From assembly GCA_002405515.1 (NCBI GenBank), contig DHLZ01000004.1, forward strand, positions 1 through 24,418: 24,418 bases of DNA, in the 5' to 3' direction. The position numbers were made by a program, and so were the translations under genes. Below the pieces are notes generated by a model. That model was not told the DNA's origin. It ran no database searches and was given only the letters and a program-made list of their open reading frames with translations. Positions 14,460 through 23,700 of the stretch are shown piece after piece. The first letter of the stretch is position 1; every line of letters begins with the position of its first letter. Source of the DNA: Planctomycetaceae bacterium UBA4655 (GTDB taxonomy: Bacteria; Planctomycetota; Planctomycetia; Pirellulales; UBA1268).

Positions 14460-15959
14460 ATGCAAATCAATCATCACATGAATGCCGCGAATGGAATCCG
14501 GCTGTTCGAGGAATCCGCGACCGGGTCGCTTCCGGCGGCCGGATTCTCGGATGTCCGCGGCGTCGTGGACGGCGCCGACGAAGAGGTTCTCACGATCGAA
14601 GATCTCGCGAAGCGGTTCAACGTCTCCACGAAGACGATTTCTCGGTGGAGAGAGCACGGACTCGTGGCCGGCCGCTACCGGGTGGGAGGCCGGACGCGGG
14701 TCGGCTTCCTGGCGACCGCCGTCGATCGGTTCATGGAGGAAAACCCGGTGCGGATCGAGCGGGGCAGCCGGTTCAGCCAGCTCTCGGGCGAGGAGAAGGA
14801 CCGGATTCTCGGCTGGGCGAGGAGGCTCGCCACTGCCGGAGCGAGTCCCGCCGACACGCATCGTCGCATCGCGCGACGGCTGAACCGGAGCGTCGAGACG
14901 ATCCGCTACACGATCAAGGAGCACGACCAGGCCCATCCGGAGGTGGCGGTGTTTCCGCACGCCGACGGCCGGCTGCGGCCGGAGTCGTGCGATCGGATCT
15001 ACCAGCAGCACCTCGGCGGCGAGTCGGTCGAGTCGATCGCCAGGCGGTATCGCCGAAGCAAGGCGAGCATCTACCGGGTCATCCAGTCGCAGCGGGCCGC
15101 GGCGATCCAGAAGCTGCCCCTCGACTTCATCCCCAACGCCCTCTTCTCCCGCAAGAGCGCCGAGAGGGTCGTGAATCAGCCGTTCCCCGGACTCGACGAG
15201 CCGTCCAAGAGGGTCCGCCGGCCCTCCGGGCTGCCCGCGTACCTCGCGAGCCTGTACGAGGTTCCGCTGCTGTCACGGGAGCAGGAGGTGTGGCTCTTCA
15301 GGAAGATGAACTACCTGAAGCACAAGGCTTCTCACCTCCGTGAAGAACTCGACGTCGAGCGGCCCAACAGCCGGCTCATGGATCAGATCGAGAAGCTCTA
15401 CGGCGAGATCGTGGAACTCAAGAACCGGATCGTGCGGTCGAACCTCCGGCTCGTCGTGTCGATCGCCAAGCGGCGGGTCGGGCCTGCCGACAGCTTCTTC
15501 GACCTCGTGAGCGATGGCAACATGTCGCTCATCCGCGCGGTGGAGAAGTTCGACTACGCCCGCGGCAACAAGTTCTCCACCTACGCCTCGTGGGCGATCA
15601 TGAAGAATTACGCCCGGACGATTCCCGACGAGCACAAGCGGCGGGAGCGGTTCCGGGCCGCCGACATGGACATGCTGCAGTCCGCGACCGACGGCCGGGG
15701 CGACGTGACCCAGCAGCGGATCGAAGAGACCGACCGCATGACGCAGGTCGGCCGCTTCCTCGGCCGCCTCGACGCCCGCGAGCAGACGATCATCATCCGG
15801 CGGTACGGCCTCGACCACGTGCACGAGCCGCAGACGCTCAAGGAGGTCGGTTCGGCCCTGGGTGTCACGAAGGAGCGGGTCCGCCAGATCGAGGCGAAGG
15901 CGCTCGAGAAGCTCCGGGAAGCCGCCGCGAGCGAGGAGATCCCGTCGGAGATGGCGTAG
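14460..15959 (+). CDS. Sigma-70 family factor with N-terminal helix-turn-helix array
   Basis: This is a 499-aa protein. ATG 14460 is preceded by a strong GGAGGTGA ribosome-binding site (14449-14456). The C-terminal half is a sigma factor: region 1.2-like (about 257-289), region 2 (about 322-395, with NLRLVVSIAKRR, DLVSDGNMSLIRAVEKFDY and KFSTYASWAI) and region 4 (about 430-488, with EVGSALGVTKERVRQIEAKALEKL). Only about 35 residues separate regions 2 and 4, so region 3 is largely missing. The N-terminal half has three helix-turn-helix-like segments: a MerR/excisionase-like one (44-97, TIEDLAKRFNVSTKTISRWREHGL), a second (110-157) and a third (178-212, ESVESIARRYRRSKASIYRVI). This suggests an alternative sigma factor with extra DNA- or protein-binding modules. 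A weak TATAAC (14394-14399) could be its -10. The target genes are unknown. Confidence 0.88.
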   Translation: MQINHHMNAANGIRLFEESATGSLPAAGFSDVRGVVDGADEEVLTIEDLAKRFNVSTKTISRWREHGLVAGRYRVGGRTRVGFLATAVDRFMEENPVRIERGSRFSQLSGEEKDRILGWARRLATAGASPADTHRRIARRLNRSVETIRYTIKEHDQAHPEVAVFPHADGRLRPESCDRIYQQHLGGESVESIARRYRRSKASIYRVIQSQRAAAIQKLPLDFIPNALFSRKSAERVVNQPFPGLDEPSKRVRRPSGLPAYLASLYEVPLLSREQEVWLFRKMNYLKHKASHLREELDVERPNSRLMDQIEKLYGEIVELKNRIVRSNLRLVVSIAKRRVGPADSFFDLVSDGNMSLIRAVEKFDYARGNKFSTYASWAIMKNYARTIPDEHKRRERFRAADMDMLQSATDGRGDVTQQRIEETDRMTQVGRFLGRLDAREQTIIIRRYGLDHVHEPQTLKEVGSALGVTKERVRQIEAKALEKLREAAASEEIPSEMA

Positions 15960-15993
15960 CGTCGCGGGCCGGGGTGATGCCGCTTTCCCGACG

Positions 15994-17280
15994 TCAGCCG
16001 GCGCGGGCGGTTGCGGTCTTCAGTTCGTCGCCGAGCGCCCGGCCGATCTGTCGGACGGCCTGGCGGAGGCGGTTCTCGTTTTCGATGAGCGCCAGGCGGA
16101 CATGCCCCTCGCCGGACTCGCCGAATCCGGCGCCGGGGCTGACCGCGACGTCGGCCTCCTCGAGCAGCTTCGTCGCGAAGTCCATGCTCGTCATCCGGCT
16201 CGCGAACGGCTCCGGCATCCTGGCCCAGACGAACATGCTCGCCTTCGGCACCGTGACCTGCCAGCCGATTCTCGCGAGCCCGTCGCACAGCACGTCGCGC
16301 CGCCGCTGATAGACCTTCGACTGGGCGGCGACGTCGGCTTCGCCGTGCCGCATCGCCATGATGGCCGCGATCTGGATCGGCCGGAACATCCCGTAGTCGT
16401 AGTAGGTTTTGATCGTGCCGAGGGCCCGCACGATCTCGCGGTTGCCGGCACAGAACCCGACCCGCCAGCCGGCCATGTTGAATCCCTTGCTCATCGTCGT
16501 GAACTCGACGGCGTACTTTCGGGCGCCCTCGATCGACAGCAGGCTCGGCGCGACGTAGCCGTCGAAGGTGACGTCGGCATAGGCGAGGTCGGAAACGAGC
16601 ATGAACCCGTACCGCTTCGCGAGCTTCACGACGTCGCGGTAGAAGTCGGCCTCGACCACGGTGGCCGTCGGGTTGTGCGGGAAGTTCACGACGACGATCT
16701 TGGGGCGATCGGTCTCGCAGGTCCGCGCCACGTCGGAGAGGAAGCGGGATGGGTCCGTCGTGTCGATCGGGATCGCCCGGGCGCTCGCGAGGGCGACGCC
16801 GTAGACGTGCGCCGGATAGGACGGGGCCGGCACGACGACGGCATCGCCGGGGCCGACGAGCGCCAGGCAGAGGTGCCCATACCCCTCCTTGCTGCCGAGC
16901 GTGCCGATCACCTCGCTCTCCGGATCGAGCCGCACGCCCCACTTCGTGAGATACCGCGATGCCACCTCGCGCCGCAGGCTCATGATGCCCAGCGCCGGGG
17001 CGTAGCCGTGGTTCCGCGGATCGTTCGCGGCCTCGGCGAGCTTGTCGATGACCCGTTGGCTGGGCGGGTCGGACGGGTTTCCCATGCTCATGTCGATGAC
17101 GTCGTTGCCCGCACGACGCTTCTGGTACGTGAGCTGGTTGATCCGCGCGAAGAGGTAGGGGGGCAGCTGCTTGATGCGGTCCGATACCGAAATCTCGAAC
17201 GGCGTTTCGATGTCGGCCGGGCTCGTGCCGTCCTCGGCGCGAGCGTCGGGGGCGGCAGGGCCGCGAAGATGATCTGTCAT
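15994..17280 (-). CDS. alaC: Class I/II PLP-dependent aminotransferase, AlaC-like
   Basis: This is a 428-aa fold-type I aminotransferase. The AlaC-like opening RIKQLPPYLFARINQL (about residues 35-50) and DVIDMSMGNPSDPP are followed by the substrate/PLP residues: PAPSYPAH, NFPHNPTA (Asn203), DLAYAD (Asp231, Tyr234) and the Schiff-base Lys265 in SKGFNMAGWR. The family converts pyruvate plus glutamate to alanine and 2-oxoglutarate; related enzymes act on aspartate or diaminopimelate intermediates, so the exact substrate is not certain. A hydrophilic N-terminal extension of about 30 residues precedes the domain. The ATG (17278-17280) starts 11 nt after the stop of the upstream parvulin-type gene on the same strand and has no clear ribosome-binding site, so it may depend on translation of that gene. 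It ends 34 nt from the convergent sigma gene. Confidence 0.88.
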   Translation of the reverse strand: MTDHLRGPAAPDARAEDGTSPADIETPFEISVSDRIKQLPPYLFARINQLTYQKRRAGNDVIDMSMGNPSDPPSQRVIDKLAEAANDPRNHGYAPALGIMSLRREVASRYLTKWGVRLDPESEVIGTLGSKEGYGHLCLALVGPGDAVVVPAPSYPAHVYGVALASARAIPIDTTDPSRFLSDVARTCETDRPKIVVVNFPHNPTATVVEADFYRDVVKLAKRYGFMLVSDLAYADVTFDGYVAPSLLSIEGARKYAVEFTTMSKGFNMAGWRVGFCAGNREIVRALGTIKTYYDYGMFRPIQIAAIMAMRHGEADVAAQSKVYQRRRDVLCDGLARIGWQVTVPKASMFVWARMPEPFASRMTSMDFATKLLEEADVAVSPGAGFGESGEGHVRLALIENENRLRQAVRQIGRALGDELKTATARAG

Positions 17281-17291
17281 GATGTCGTAGT

Positions 17292-19343
17292 CTACTTGAC
17301 GGCGGGGGCGTCGAGCGACGCCGGCACGACGCCGCCGCCGGCCGGCGGCTTTCCGGCCGGTGACGGCTGGCCGATGCGGCTGCCCGCCCGCGGCCTGGCG
17401 AGGCCCTCCGACTCCGCCCGCGGCAGGAGCGGCTCCCGGCCCGGCAGGAGGTCGGCCGGCGTGGGGAGCTTCGCCGGCGGCATGCCGGCCGTGGGGGGCG
17501 GCGAATGCTGGGTCGGGGTCTGGCTCGTGCCGGCGAGGAAGTTGTCGATCGACGCGCCCTCCCTCAGATAGGTGAAGAACCTCGTCATCTCGATCCGCTG
17601 CTTCTTCTCGTGGATGTCGTCCTTGAGGTCCTGCTTCACCTCGTCCATCGTCACCTTCATCGGCGCGGTGAAACCCTCCAGGAAGAGGATCATGAACCGG
17701 TCGGCCACCTGCACGATGCCCGACACCTCTCCGGGCTTGAGCGCGAAGGCCTCCCGCTCGAGCGTCGGCTGGCCGCCGTACCGCTGGATCGGCGGCACCT
17801 CGCCGCGGAGGCCGCGGCTCGCCGGGTCGGCGGAATATTTCTCGGCGAGGTCGCCGACGAACTCGGGCGTCGGCTGCTGGCGGGCGAGCTGCCAGACCTC
17901 CTGGGCCCGTCGCTGGCTGTCGAGCACGATCATGCGGCAGCGGGCCCGCGGGCCGAAGGTCGCCTCGTACGCCTTGCCGATGTCCTCGTTCGTGACGGTC
18001 ACGGGGCCGACGAGCTTCTTGAGCGCGACGGTCGGCCGGACGATGTCGTCGATGTAATGCCGCATCGGGACCTTGTCTTCCTGGGTGACCCTCCGGAGCC
18101 AGGCGTCGACGTCGGCCGAGCCGTCCTGCTTCGTGAAGCCGAGCGACCTCGCGGCCCGGTCGATCTCCTGCTTGACGTCGTCCGGCTCGACGGCGAGCTT
18201 CTGCCGCGAGAGCGCCTGGGAGACGAGCGTCTTGGTGACGAGAATCTCGAGCACCTCTTCGCCGTGCCGCTCGAGGCATGCGGCGGCCACGGTCTCGGTG
18301 GGAATCGCGGCCCCGTCCACGGTCGCGGCCGTGCCGGGCGACAGGGCCGTCGGGGAGGCGGTATCGAGGTGTTTTTCGACCTTCGCCTGCCGCTCGAGCG
18401 TGCGAAACAGTTCGGCGGCAGCCGCACGGGAAGCCTGTTCCGACAGCTCCGCGACGAGCTTCTCGCGGACGTTCTCCAGCTTCTCGCCGGAGGCCGGAAG
18501 GTGTCCCTCGCACTTGAGCACGATGAACTGATCGGCGACCTGGATGACGTCGGAGATCTCCCCATCGCGCAGCGCGAAAGCCGCCCTCTCGAAGGCCGCG
18601 TCGCCGGTGTGCCGGCGGATCGGCTGCACCCAGCCGCTGGCGCTCGCGGTGCCGACATCGACGGAGGATCGCCTCGCGATCGCCCCGAACTCCTCCGGCT
18701 TCGCGACGGCGAGGCCCCGGAGCTTCTTCGCTTCGTCGAGGGTCCGGGCCACGAGGATCCTCGCCTTCACGGCCGGTCCGAATCGCGACTCGAAGGCTGC
18801 CTGGACCTGGGCCGGCGTCGGTTGCACGGTTCCGCGGGCGAGTTTGCGAAGCGCGAGCATCGGCCAGATGATCTCGTTCGAATACTGCTTTTCACCGAAG
18901 CCGCGCTCCTGCTGGATGAGTTCGAGGAAGCGGTCGCGGGGCAGGCCGAAGCGTTTGGCCATGCCGTCGATCTCCGCCGACACCTCCGCGGCGGTGACGG
19001 TGACCCCTTGCCGGGCACAGGCCTGTTCGATGATCGCCCGGTTGACGAGCGAATCGAGCATCGCGTCGCCGTGGCGGGCGACCGCTTCGGCCGTCAACTG
19101 CTCCCAGCCGATGGCCGTCCCGTTGACGAGCGCGGCGACGGCGGGCCTCCCGGCGGGTTTGCCCGCGTCGCGCGGGCCGGCCGCGGGCTTCGCGACGGGA
19201 GGTTGGGCGGTCGCCCGAGCCGGTCCGGCCGCCAGCCGCCAGCCGATGCAGGCGGCGATGACGAGGAGGAACGCGCCGACCTCCTTCCACCATCCGGGTG
19301 CCTTCCACGAGACCGGTCGGAGCCCGTTCCACCATCGGTGCAT
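17292..19343 (-). CDS. Membrane-anchored double PpiC/SurA-like protein
   Basis: This is a 683-aa protein. ATG 19341-19343 has an excellent AAGGAGG ribosome-binding site 6 nt upstream. A signal anchor (about residues 21-41) is followed by a Pro/Ala linker and two similar modules, each a SurA-N-like helical region plus a parvulin-like domain. Module 1 is about 66-285, with KARILVARTLDEA, FGAIARRSSVDVGTAS and DGEISDVIQVADQFIVLK. Module 2 is about 338-562, with RCRMIVLDSQRRA, VGDLAEKYSADP and PGEVSGIVQVADRFMILF. The C-terminal 70 residues are Pro/Ala-rich. It is probably a periplasmic chaperone or prolyl isomerase. Both modules lack the His of the parvulin ARHIL motif (KARIL and RCRMI here) and the GYHI-type His (DQFIV and DRFMI), so isomerase activity is doubtful. 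The aminotransferase gene follows 11 nt downstream. Confidence 0.82.
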   Translation of the reverse strand: MHRWWNGLRPVSWKAPGWWKEVGAFLLVIAACIGWRLAAGPARATAQPPVAKPAAGPRDAGKPAGRPAVAALVNGTAIGWEQLTAEAVARHGDAMLDSLVNRAIIEQACARQGVTVTAAEVSAEIDGMAKRFGLPRDRFLELIQQERGFGEKQYSNEIIWPMLALRKLARGTVQPTPAQVQAAFESRFGPAVKARILVARTLDEAKKLRGLAVAKPEEFGAIARRSSVDVGTASASGWVQPIRRHTGDAAFERAAFALRDGEISDVIQVADQFIVLKCEGHLPASGEKLENVREKLVAELSEQASRAAAAELFRTLERQAKVEKHLDTASPTALSPGTAATVDGAAIPTETVAAACLERHGEEVLEILVTKTLVSQALSRQKLAVEPDDVKQEIDRAARSLGFTKQDGSADVDAWLRRVTQEDKVPMRHYIDDIVRPTVALKKLVGPVTVTNEDIGKAYEATFGPRARCRMIVLDSQRRAQEVWQLARQQPTPEFVGDLAEKYSADPASRGLRGEVPPIQRYGGQPTLEREAFALKPGEVSGIVQVADRFMILFLEGFTAPMKVTMDEVKQDLKDDIHEKKQRIEMTRFFTYLREGASIDNFLAGTSQTPTQHSPPPTAGMPPAKLPTPADLLPGREPLLPRAESEGLARPRAGSRIGQPSPAGKPPAGGGVVPASLDAPAVK

Positions 19344-19529
19344 GATTACCCTCCTTGGCGCATGGCATCCGTCGCCATCCCTGCAACGGATCTCCGGAAA
19401 GCTAGTGATTCCCGGTGGATGCCGCAATCTCGGAAGCAGCCCGGCCAGTCGACCCTGTTTCCCCAAACTGCTTCATCGCCCGGCCGAAAGCCGCCCCGGC
19501 CGTCCGGGTCGCGTATGATCCCCTTCACC

Positions 19530-20225
19530 ATGACGCAGAAGCCGAGAACGTCCGCGACGCCATCCGCAGCCGGCGACGTGCCCGCGTGCCTGAAGGTGCT
19601 CGGTCTGTTGCCGCCAGTCACCGCGGAGGACGTCAAGCAGGCCTACATGGCCCGGGCCCGCATCCTGCACCCCGACCGGGGCGGCGATCCGCAGGAGTTC
19701 ATCCGCCTCCAGAAGGCGTTCGAGGAGGCCAACGACTACGTCCGCTTCAAGGCCGGCAAGCTCGAGTGGCTCGCCGCCAAGATCGACTCCTACTCCCAGC
19801 AGCAGGAGGTGGTGACCGAGACGATCGAGCGAGGCGGAGAGATCGAGATGGAGGAGACCGACTGGCTCGAGAAGTCGTTCGGAGAGGACTTCGCCCGCGT
19901 CGCCGACAAGCTCGTGACCGTGCGGCTGAACGGCCCGGCGGCCGACGACCTGTTCGCGATCCTGCTCGGCTTCAGGGCCGAGTCGCTCAAGGACCTCGCA
20001 ACGCTCGACCTCTCGGGAGGCTCGCTCACCGACGAGGGGCTGCTGCAGTTGAAGGGGCTCACCGGCCTCACCTCGCTCGACCTGCGGGGCACCGCGGTCG
20101 GCCCGCTCGCGGCCGAGGCGCCGCAGTGGTTCGAGAAGCTCCGGTTCCTCGGGGTGCCGAAGGGGGCCGTCGGCCTCTTCGGTCGGCTCGGCATGCCGCG
20201 GCGGGTGCGGCTCGAGATCGGGTGA
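19530..20225 (+). CDS. J-domain protein with a leucine-rich C-terminal tail
   Basis: This is a 231-aa protein. An N-terminal J domain (about residues 19-75) has ACLKVLGLLPPVTAEDVKQAY, the HPD motif at residues 47-49 (ILHPDRGGDP) and a third helix with FIRLQKAFEEANDYV. J domains stimulate the ATPase of Hsp70 (DnaK). No Gly/Phe linker or zinc-finger region follows, so it is not DnaJ itself. Instead there is a helical middle (IERGGEIEMEE, EDFARVADKLV) and a tail resembling one or two leucine-rich repeats (LATLDLSGGSLTDEGLLQL, LTSLDLRGTAVG). A co-chaperone that uses the tail to pick a client is plausible but inferred. The ATG at 19515 is an in-frame alternative giving five more residues; neither start has an obvious ribosome-binding site. 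It is divergent from the parvulin-type gene. Confidence 0.75.
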   Translation: MTQKPRTSATPSAAGDVPACLKVLGLLPPVTAEDVKQAYMARARILHPDRGGDPQEFIRLQKAFEEANDYVRFKAGKLEWLAAKIDSYSQQQEVVTETIERGGEIEMEETDWLEKSFGEDFARVADKLVTVRLNGPAADDLFAILLGFRAESLKDLATLDLSGGSLTDEGLLQLKGLTGLTSLDLRGTAVGPLAAEAPQWFEKLRFLGVPKGAVGLFGRLGMPRRVRLEIG

Positions 20226-20275
20226 CAGCGGGCTCGCCGGGTTCGGGGCAGCCCGGATCCTGTTCGCCGAGCGAC

Positions 20276-20304
20276 CCCTTCCTTCGAGTGGACCCTTCCT
20301 TCGA
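20276..20304. repeat. 12-bp direct repeat, period 17
   Basis: CCCTTCCTTCGA occurs at 20276-20287 and again at 20293-20304, separated by 5 nt, shortly after the J-domain gene. Same size class as the tandem duplications in the infC cluster. Confidence 0.8.
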
Positions 20305-20498
20305 TCGACGATGCCCATCGCCAGACGCTCGCTCGAATTCCGAGGCCGCGGCGAGACGATCCGCGGCCACTTTGCATGAACGCAAGGATTTGCAGGGGAA
20401 GAACTTGCGGCTCAAGGCTGTTGGGAGCGGCGGCCACGCTCGGCGGCGAGAGGAAGCTGCTCAAGGCAACGTTTCAAAATATTCAGGTTAAGCAAAAT

Positions 20499-20526
20499 TT
20501 GACAGTAACGGAAAGTAGGGTAAAAG
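20499..20526 (+). promoter_or_regulatory. Candidate promoter upstream of the peroxidase gene
   Basis: A perfect -35 hexamer TTGACA (20499-20504) is followed after 16 nt by TAAAAG (20521-20526, 4 of 6 to TATAAT) inside the AT-rich patch. If used, the leader before the GTG start at 20766 would be about 230 nt. Confidence 0.35.
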
Positions 20527-20765
20527 CCAAGGAGGCAGTTGACGATTCCTCTAACCAAGGGATCGATGCCCCACTTCGGCACCGGCCGGATGGAGGGCAT
20601 GCAGAATCTCAGGGCCTTTCTCGAGTGACCGAATGCGGCATGCGTTCGTGGCGGACTCGAAGAATGCGTCTTTCGATTTGTCTGACTTCCTCGTGATCTC
20701 CGGTTCGATTCGACGCATCCGTTGACGACTCGTACTGTCCGTCCCAGCCTCAGGAAAGGTCCGCC

Positions 20766-23700
20766 GTGCGATACACAGGTCGCTCCGTTTTTGGTCGCTC
20801 CGTTTTTGGCTTCGTTCGTTCCCTCTGGCAGTCGCGGAGAAGTCGCCCGGCGGGGCGGCGTCGTCGGACAGGCACGCGGGGCTTCGAGATGCAGCGACTC
20901 GAGTCGAGGATCGCGATGTCCGTCGCGCCCGGCTCGGAGGAATTGACGGGACCGTTCGTCGATGTCGTCGGCCCCAGCGTCGCGGCCATCGGTGCCCCGG
21001 CCATCGTTGGGGACGTGCTGTCGGTGGACGTTCGCTTCAGCGAGCCGGTCGTGGTCAGCGGGACTCCGGCGCTGAATGTTTCCATCGGCGACTTTCAGCG
21101 GCGGCTTCTGGCGACGAACGTCGTCGATGACACGGTCACGTTTTCGTATCAGTTGAGGAACGGCGAGTCGCCCGTCGGAGCGGTCGTCGGTGCTCGAGTC
21201 ATTGAGCGGGGCAACTCCTCGATCCGCGACGTCGCCGGCAACGCGCCCGTCTCGTTGGCCGCGCCGACGAGGCTGCTGTTTGCCCGATCCGGGATCGACG
21301 AGAACGTCGCCATCGGCACGGCCGTGGGCACGTTCACCACCCGCGACCGCGACTCCGCCGATTCCTTCACCTATGCGCTCGTCCCGGGAGACGGGTCGGC
21401 CGACAACGGTTCCTTCGCGATCGTCGGAAACGAGTTGCGGACGGCGAGCCTGCTCGACTACGAGTCGCAGAATCAGTTCTCGATCCGCGTGAGGAGTTCG
21501 GACGCCGGCGGATTGTCCATCGAACGGCGGTTCACGCTGTCGATTCGCGACGTCAACGACAACGGTCCGGCCATCACCAGTGGCGACACGGGTTCCATCG
21601 ACGGCAACGCCCCGATCGACTCGGCGATCTACACGGCCACCGCCAACGACGCGGACGGCACCAGGCGCAATCGCGCCGTCAGGTTCTCGATCAAGCAAGA
21701 CGTCGGCGATTTCAACCTCGTGCGGATCGATACGACCACCGGCGTCGTCACCCGCAATGCTTACGCCAACCATGTCGGCAGGTCGAGCTATTCGTTCACG
21801 GTCGTCGCCGCCAACACCGCCACCCCGCCGCTTTCCGGCGAGCTGGCCGTCACGGTGGATGTGACGAACGTGGCGGTATCGGGTGGAGCATTCGCGGCGG
21901 CCGCACCCGTGGTGAATGTCACGGGGGCTGGTGTGATGGGAGCTCGCGTGATGGGCCCTGTCATCGACGTGGGGGCATCGACGTTCGCCGCTCCCGCCGC
22001 GATCGTGGGACCGCAGGCTGTCAGCCAGCCCGGCTTCGGCTCGGAGGACCTGCGGTTTCTCCTCAGCCGGGTCCGCAGCGACCGACTCCCGGAGGAACTT
22101 GGCGGTCTCGCGCCGCTGGGGCCCACGGGCATCCGCGACGTCCAGGGTGTGGGCAACAACACGACCAACCCGCTCTCGCCCAACTGGTGGTTCGGTGCCG
22201 GCGACACGCTGTTCCCCAGATTGACCTTCAACCGGCTCACGGCGGTGGGCAAGAAGAACGACGTCGTGTCGTCCGTTTTTGCCAACTCTCCTCGTGGCAC
22301 CCAGATCACCGTGGGCTTCACCACGACGGTCAATGGCGCGACGGTTGATGCGCTCAATCCACGAGTGATCTCGAATCTCGTCGTGGATGGCAGCAATCCG
22401 ATCGGCTTTGCGAAAACCAACGCCGCCTTCAAGCTTCTCGACGACCCGACGGGCCGGGTCTCGCCCGTGTCCGGCGCCGTCAATCCGCTGCCCTACAGCA
22501 ACTGGACCGGCCAATTCGGCCAGTTCTTCGACCACGGGCTCGACTTCGTGAGCAAGGGAATCGACGGGTCCGCGAAAGTGCAGTTGTTGCCCAGCGACGG
22601 TCTCTACACGGCCAATCGCGCCACGTCGATCACCGCGAGCCGAAGCAACACGGTGAGCGTCACGATCGGCGAGGGGTCTACCGACGCCCTGCTCGCCCAG
22701 CTCGGGCTGGCCGGTCAGGAAGGTGTCGTGAATTTTGCCGGCACCTCGACCGTCGCGAATGCGGGAATCACGACGGGTCTCTTCAAGTTCAAGGGCATGC
22801 TCGTCCTCAATCAGACCCTGATCGAGATTGCGGCCACCGATGACGTCGATCTCGCCAGCCAGATCAATTTCTACACTCCGACGACCGGTGTGACCGCGCT
22901 CGTCGAACCGTTCCCGGCCATTCCGGGAGTAATTCTCCCCGACTCGTTCAAGCTCGACCTCGTTCCGGCCCGTGCGGAGAGCTTCAACCAGACCTCTCCC
23001 TTCATCGACCTCAGCCAGAGTTACGGATCCGATGCGAGCCGAACCGTCTTCCTGCGGGAGTATCTGTCGGTGGGGACGGGCATCGCCGCCAGGACGACCG
23101 GGCGGCTTCTGAATGCCGGCCAGACCATACCGGGCGAGTCGATGCCGGAAATGACCGGCAAGGCGGGCATGGCCAACTGGGCGCAGGTGAAGGCCAACGC
23201 GGTGAACGTGGGCCTCGTCCTCCACGACGCCGACATCATGGCCGTTCCCCTCGTCGCCTTCGACACCCATTCCCAACTCATCCTCGGCGCCGACGGGATG
23301 CCCCGGCTGGTCGCGCTCAACAAGGTCACCGGGGAGAAGGTGTATGTCCAGAACACGACGCTGGCGGACGATCCGGCCATCCTGTCGCTCGTGGCCGATC
23401 CCGCCACGGATTGGGCGGTGACCGACTTCGTGCTGGTGACGACCAAGCATGCGTTCCTCAACGACATGGGGGTCAGGCTCCCTGCCATGACGGATGCGGC
23501 CTGGGTCGGTCGGGATATGAGTCCCTCTTCGCCGCTGAAGGCCGCTCTCGAAGCCCATTACGTGGGCGGCGACGGGCGAATCAATGAAAACATCGGCCTC
23601 ACTGCGGTGCACGAGGCGTTTCTGACGCACCACAACCGCATCCTCGAGCTTCTCAAGCAGAAGTATGGATTCGTCGGCGATCAGCCGCAGGGCGGATGGG

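Larger units (their letters stand above)
20226..20765. other. Gene-free spacer with an AT-rich patch
   Basis: About 540 nt between the J-domain gene and the peroxidase gene show no convincing gene; short open frames here lack recognisable content or ribosome-binding sites. Composition changes sharply at about 20467-20530, where the sequence is AT-rich unlike the rest of the window. The stretch holds a 12-bp direct repeat (20276-20304) and a candidate promoter (20499-20526). No tRNA, riboswitch or clear terminator was recognised. Confidence 0.6.

Noticed and set aside
14503..14750. A stand-alone MerR-type regulator
   Set aside because: The HTH is continuous in frame with the sigma regions, and no effector-binding domain is present.
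20226..20765. Possible tRNA or riboswitch in the gene-free spacer
   Set aside because: No cloverleaf, T-loop or known riboswitch core could be recognised by eye.
20722..20946. A short plus-strand frame over the start of the peroxidase
   Set aside because: It is in another frame than the GTG start supported by a ribosome-binding site, and it has no recognisable features.
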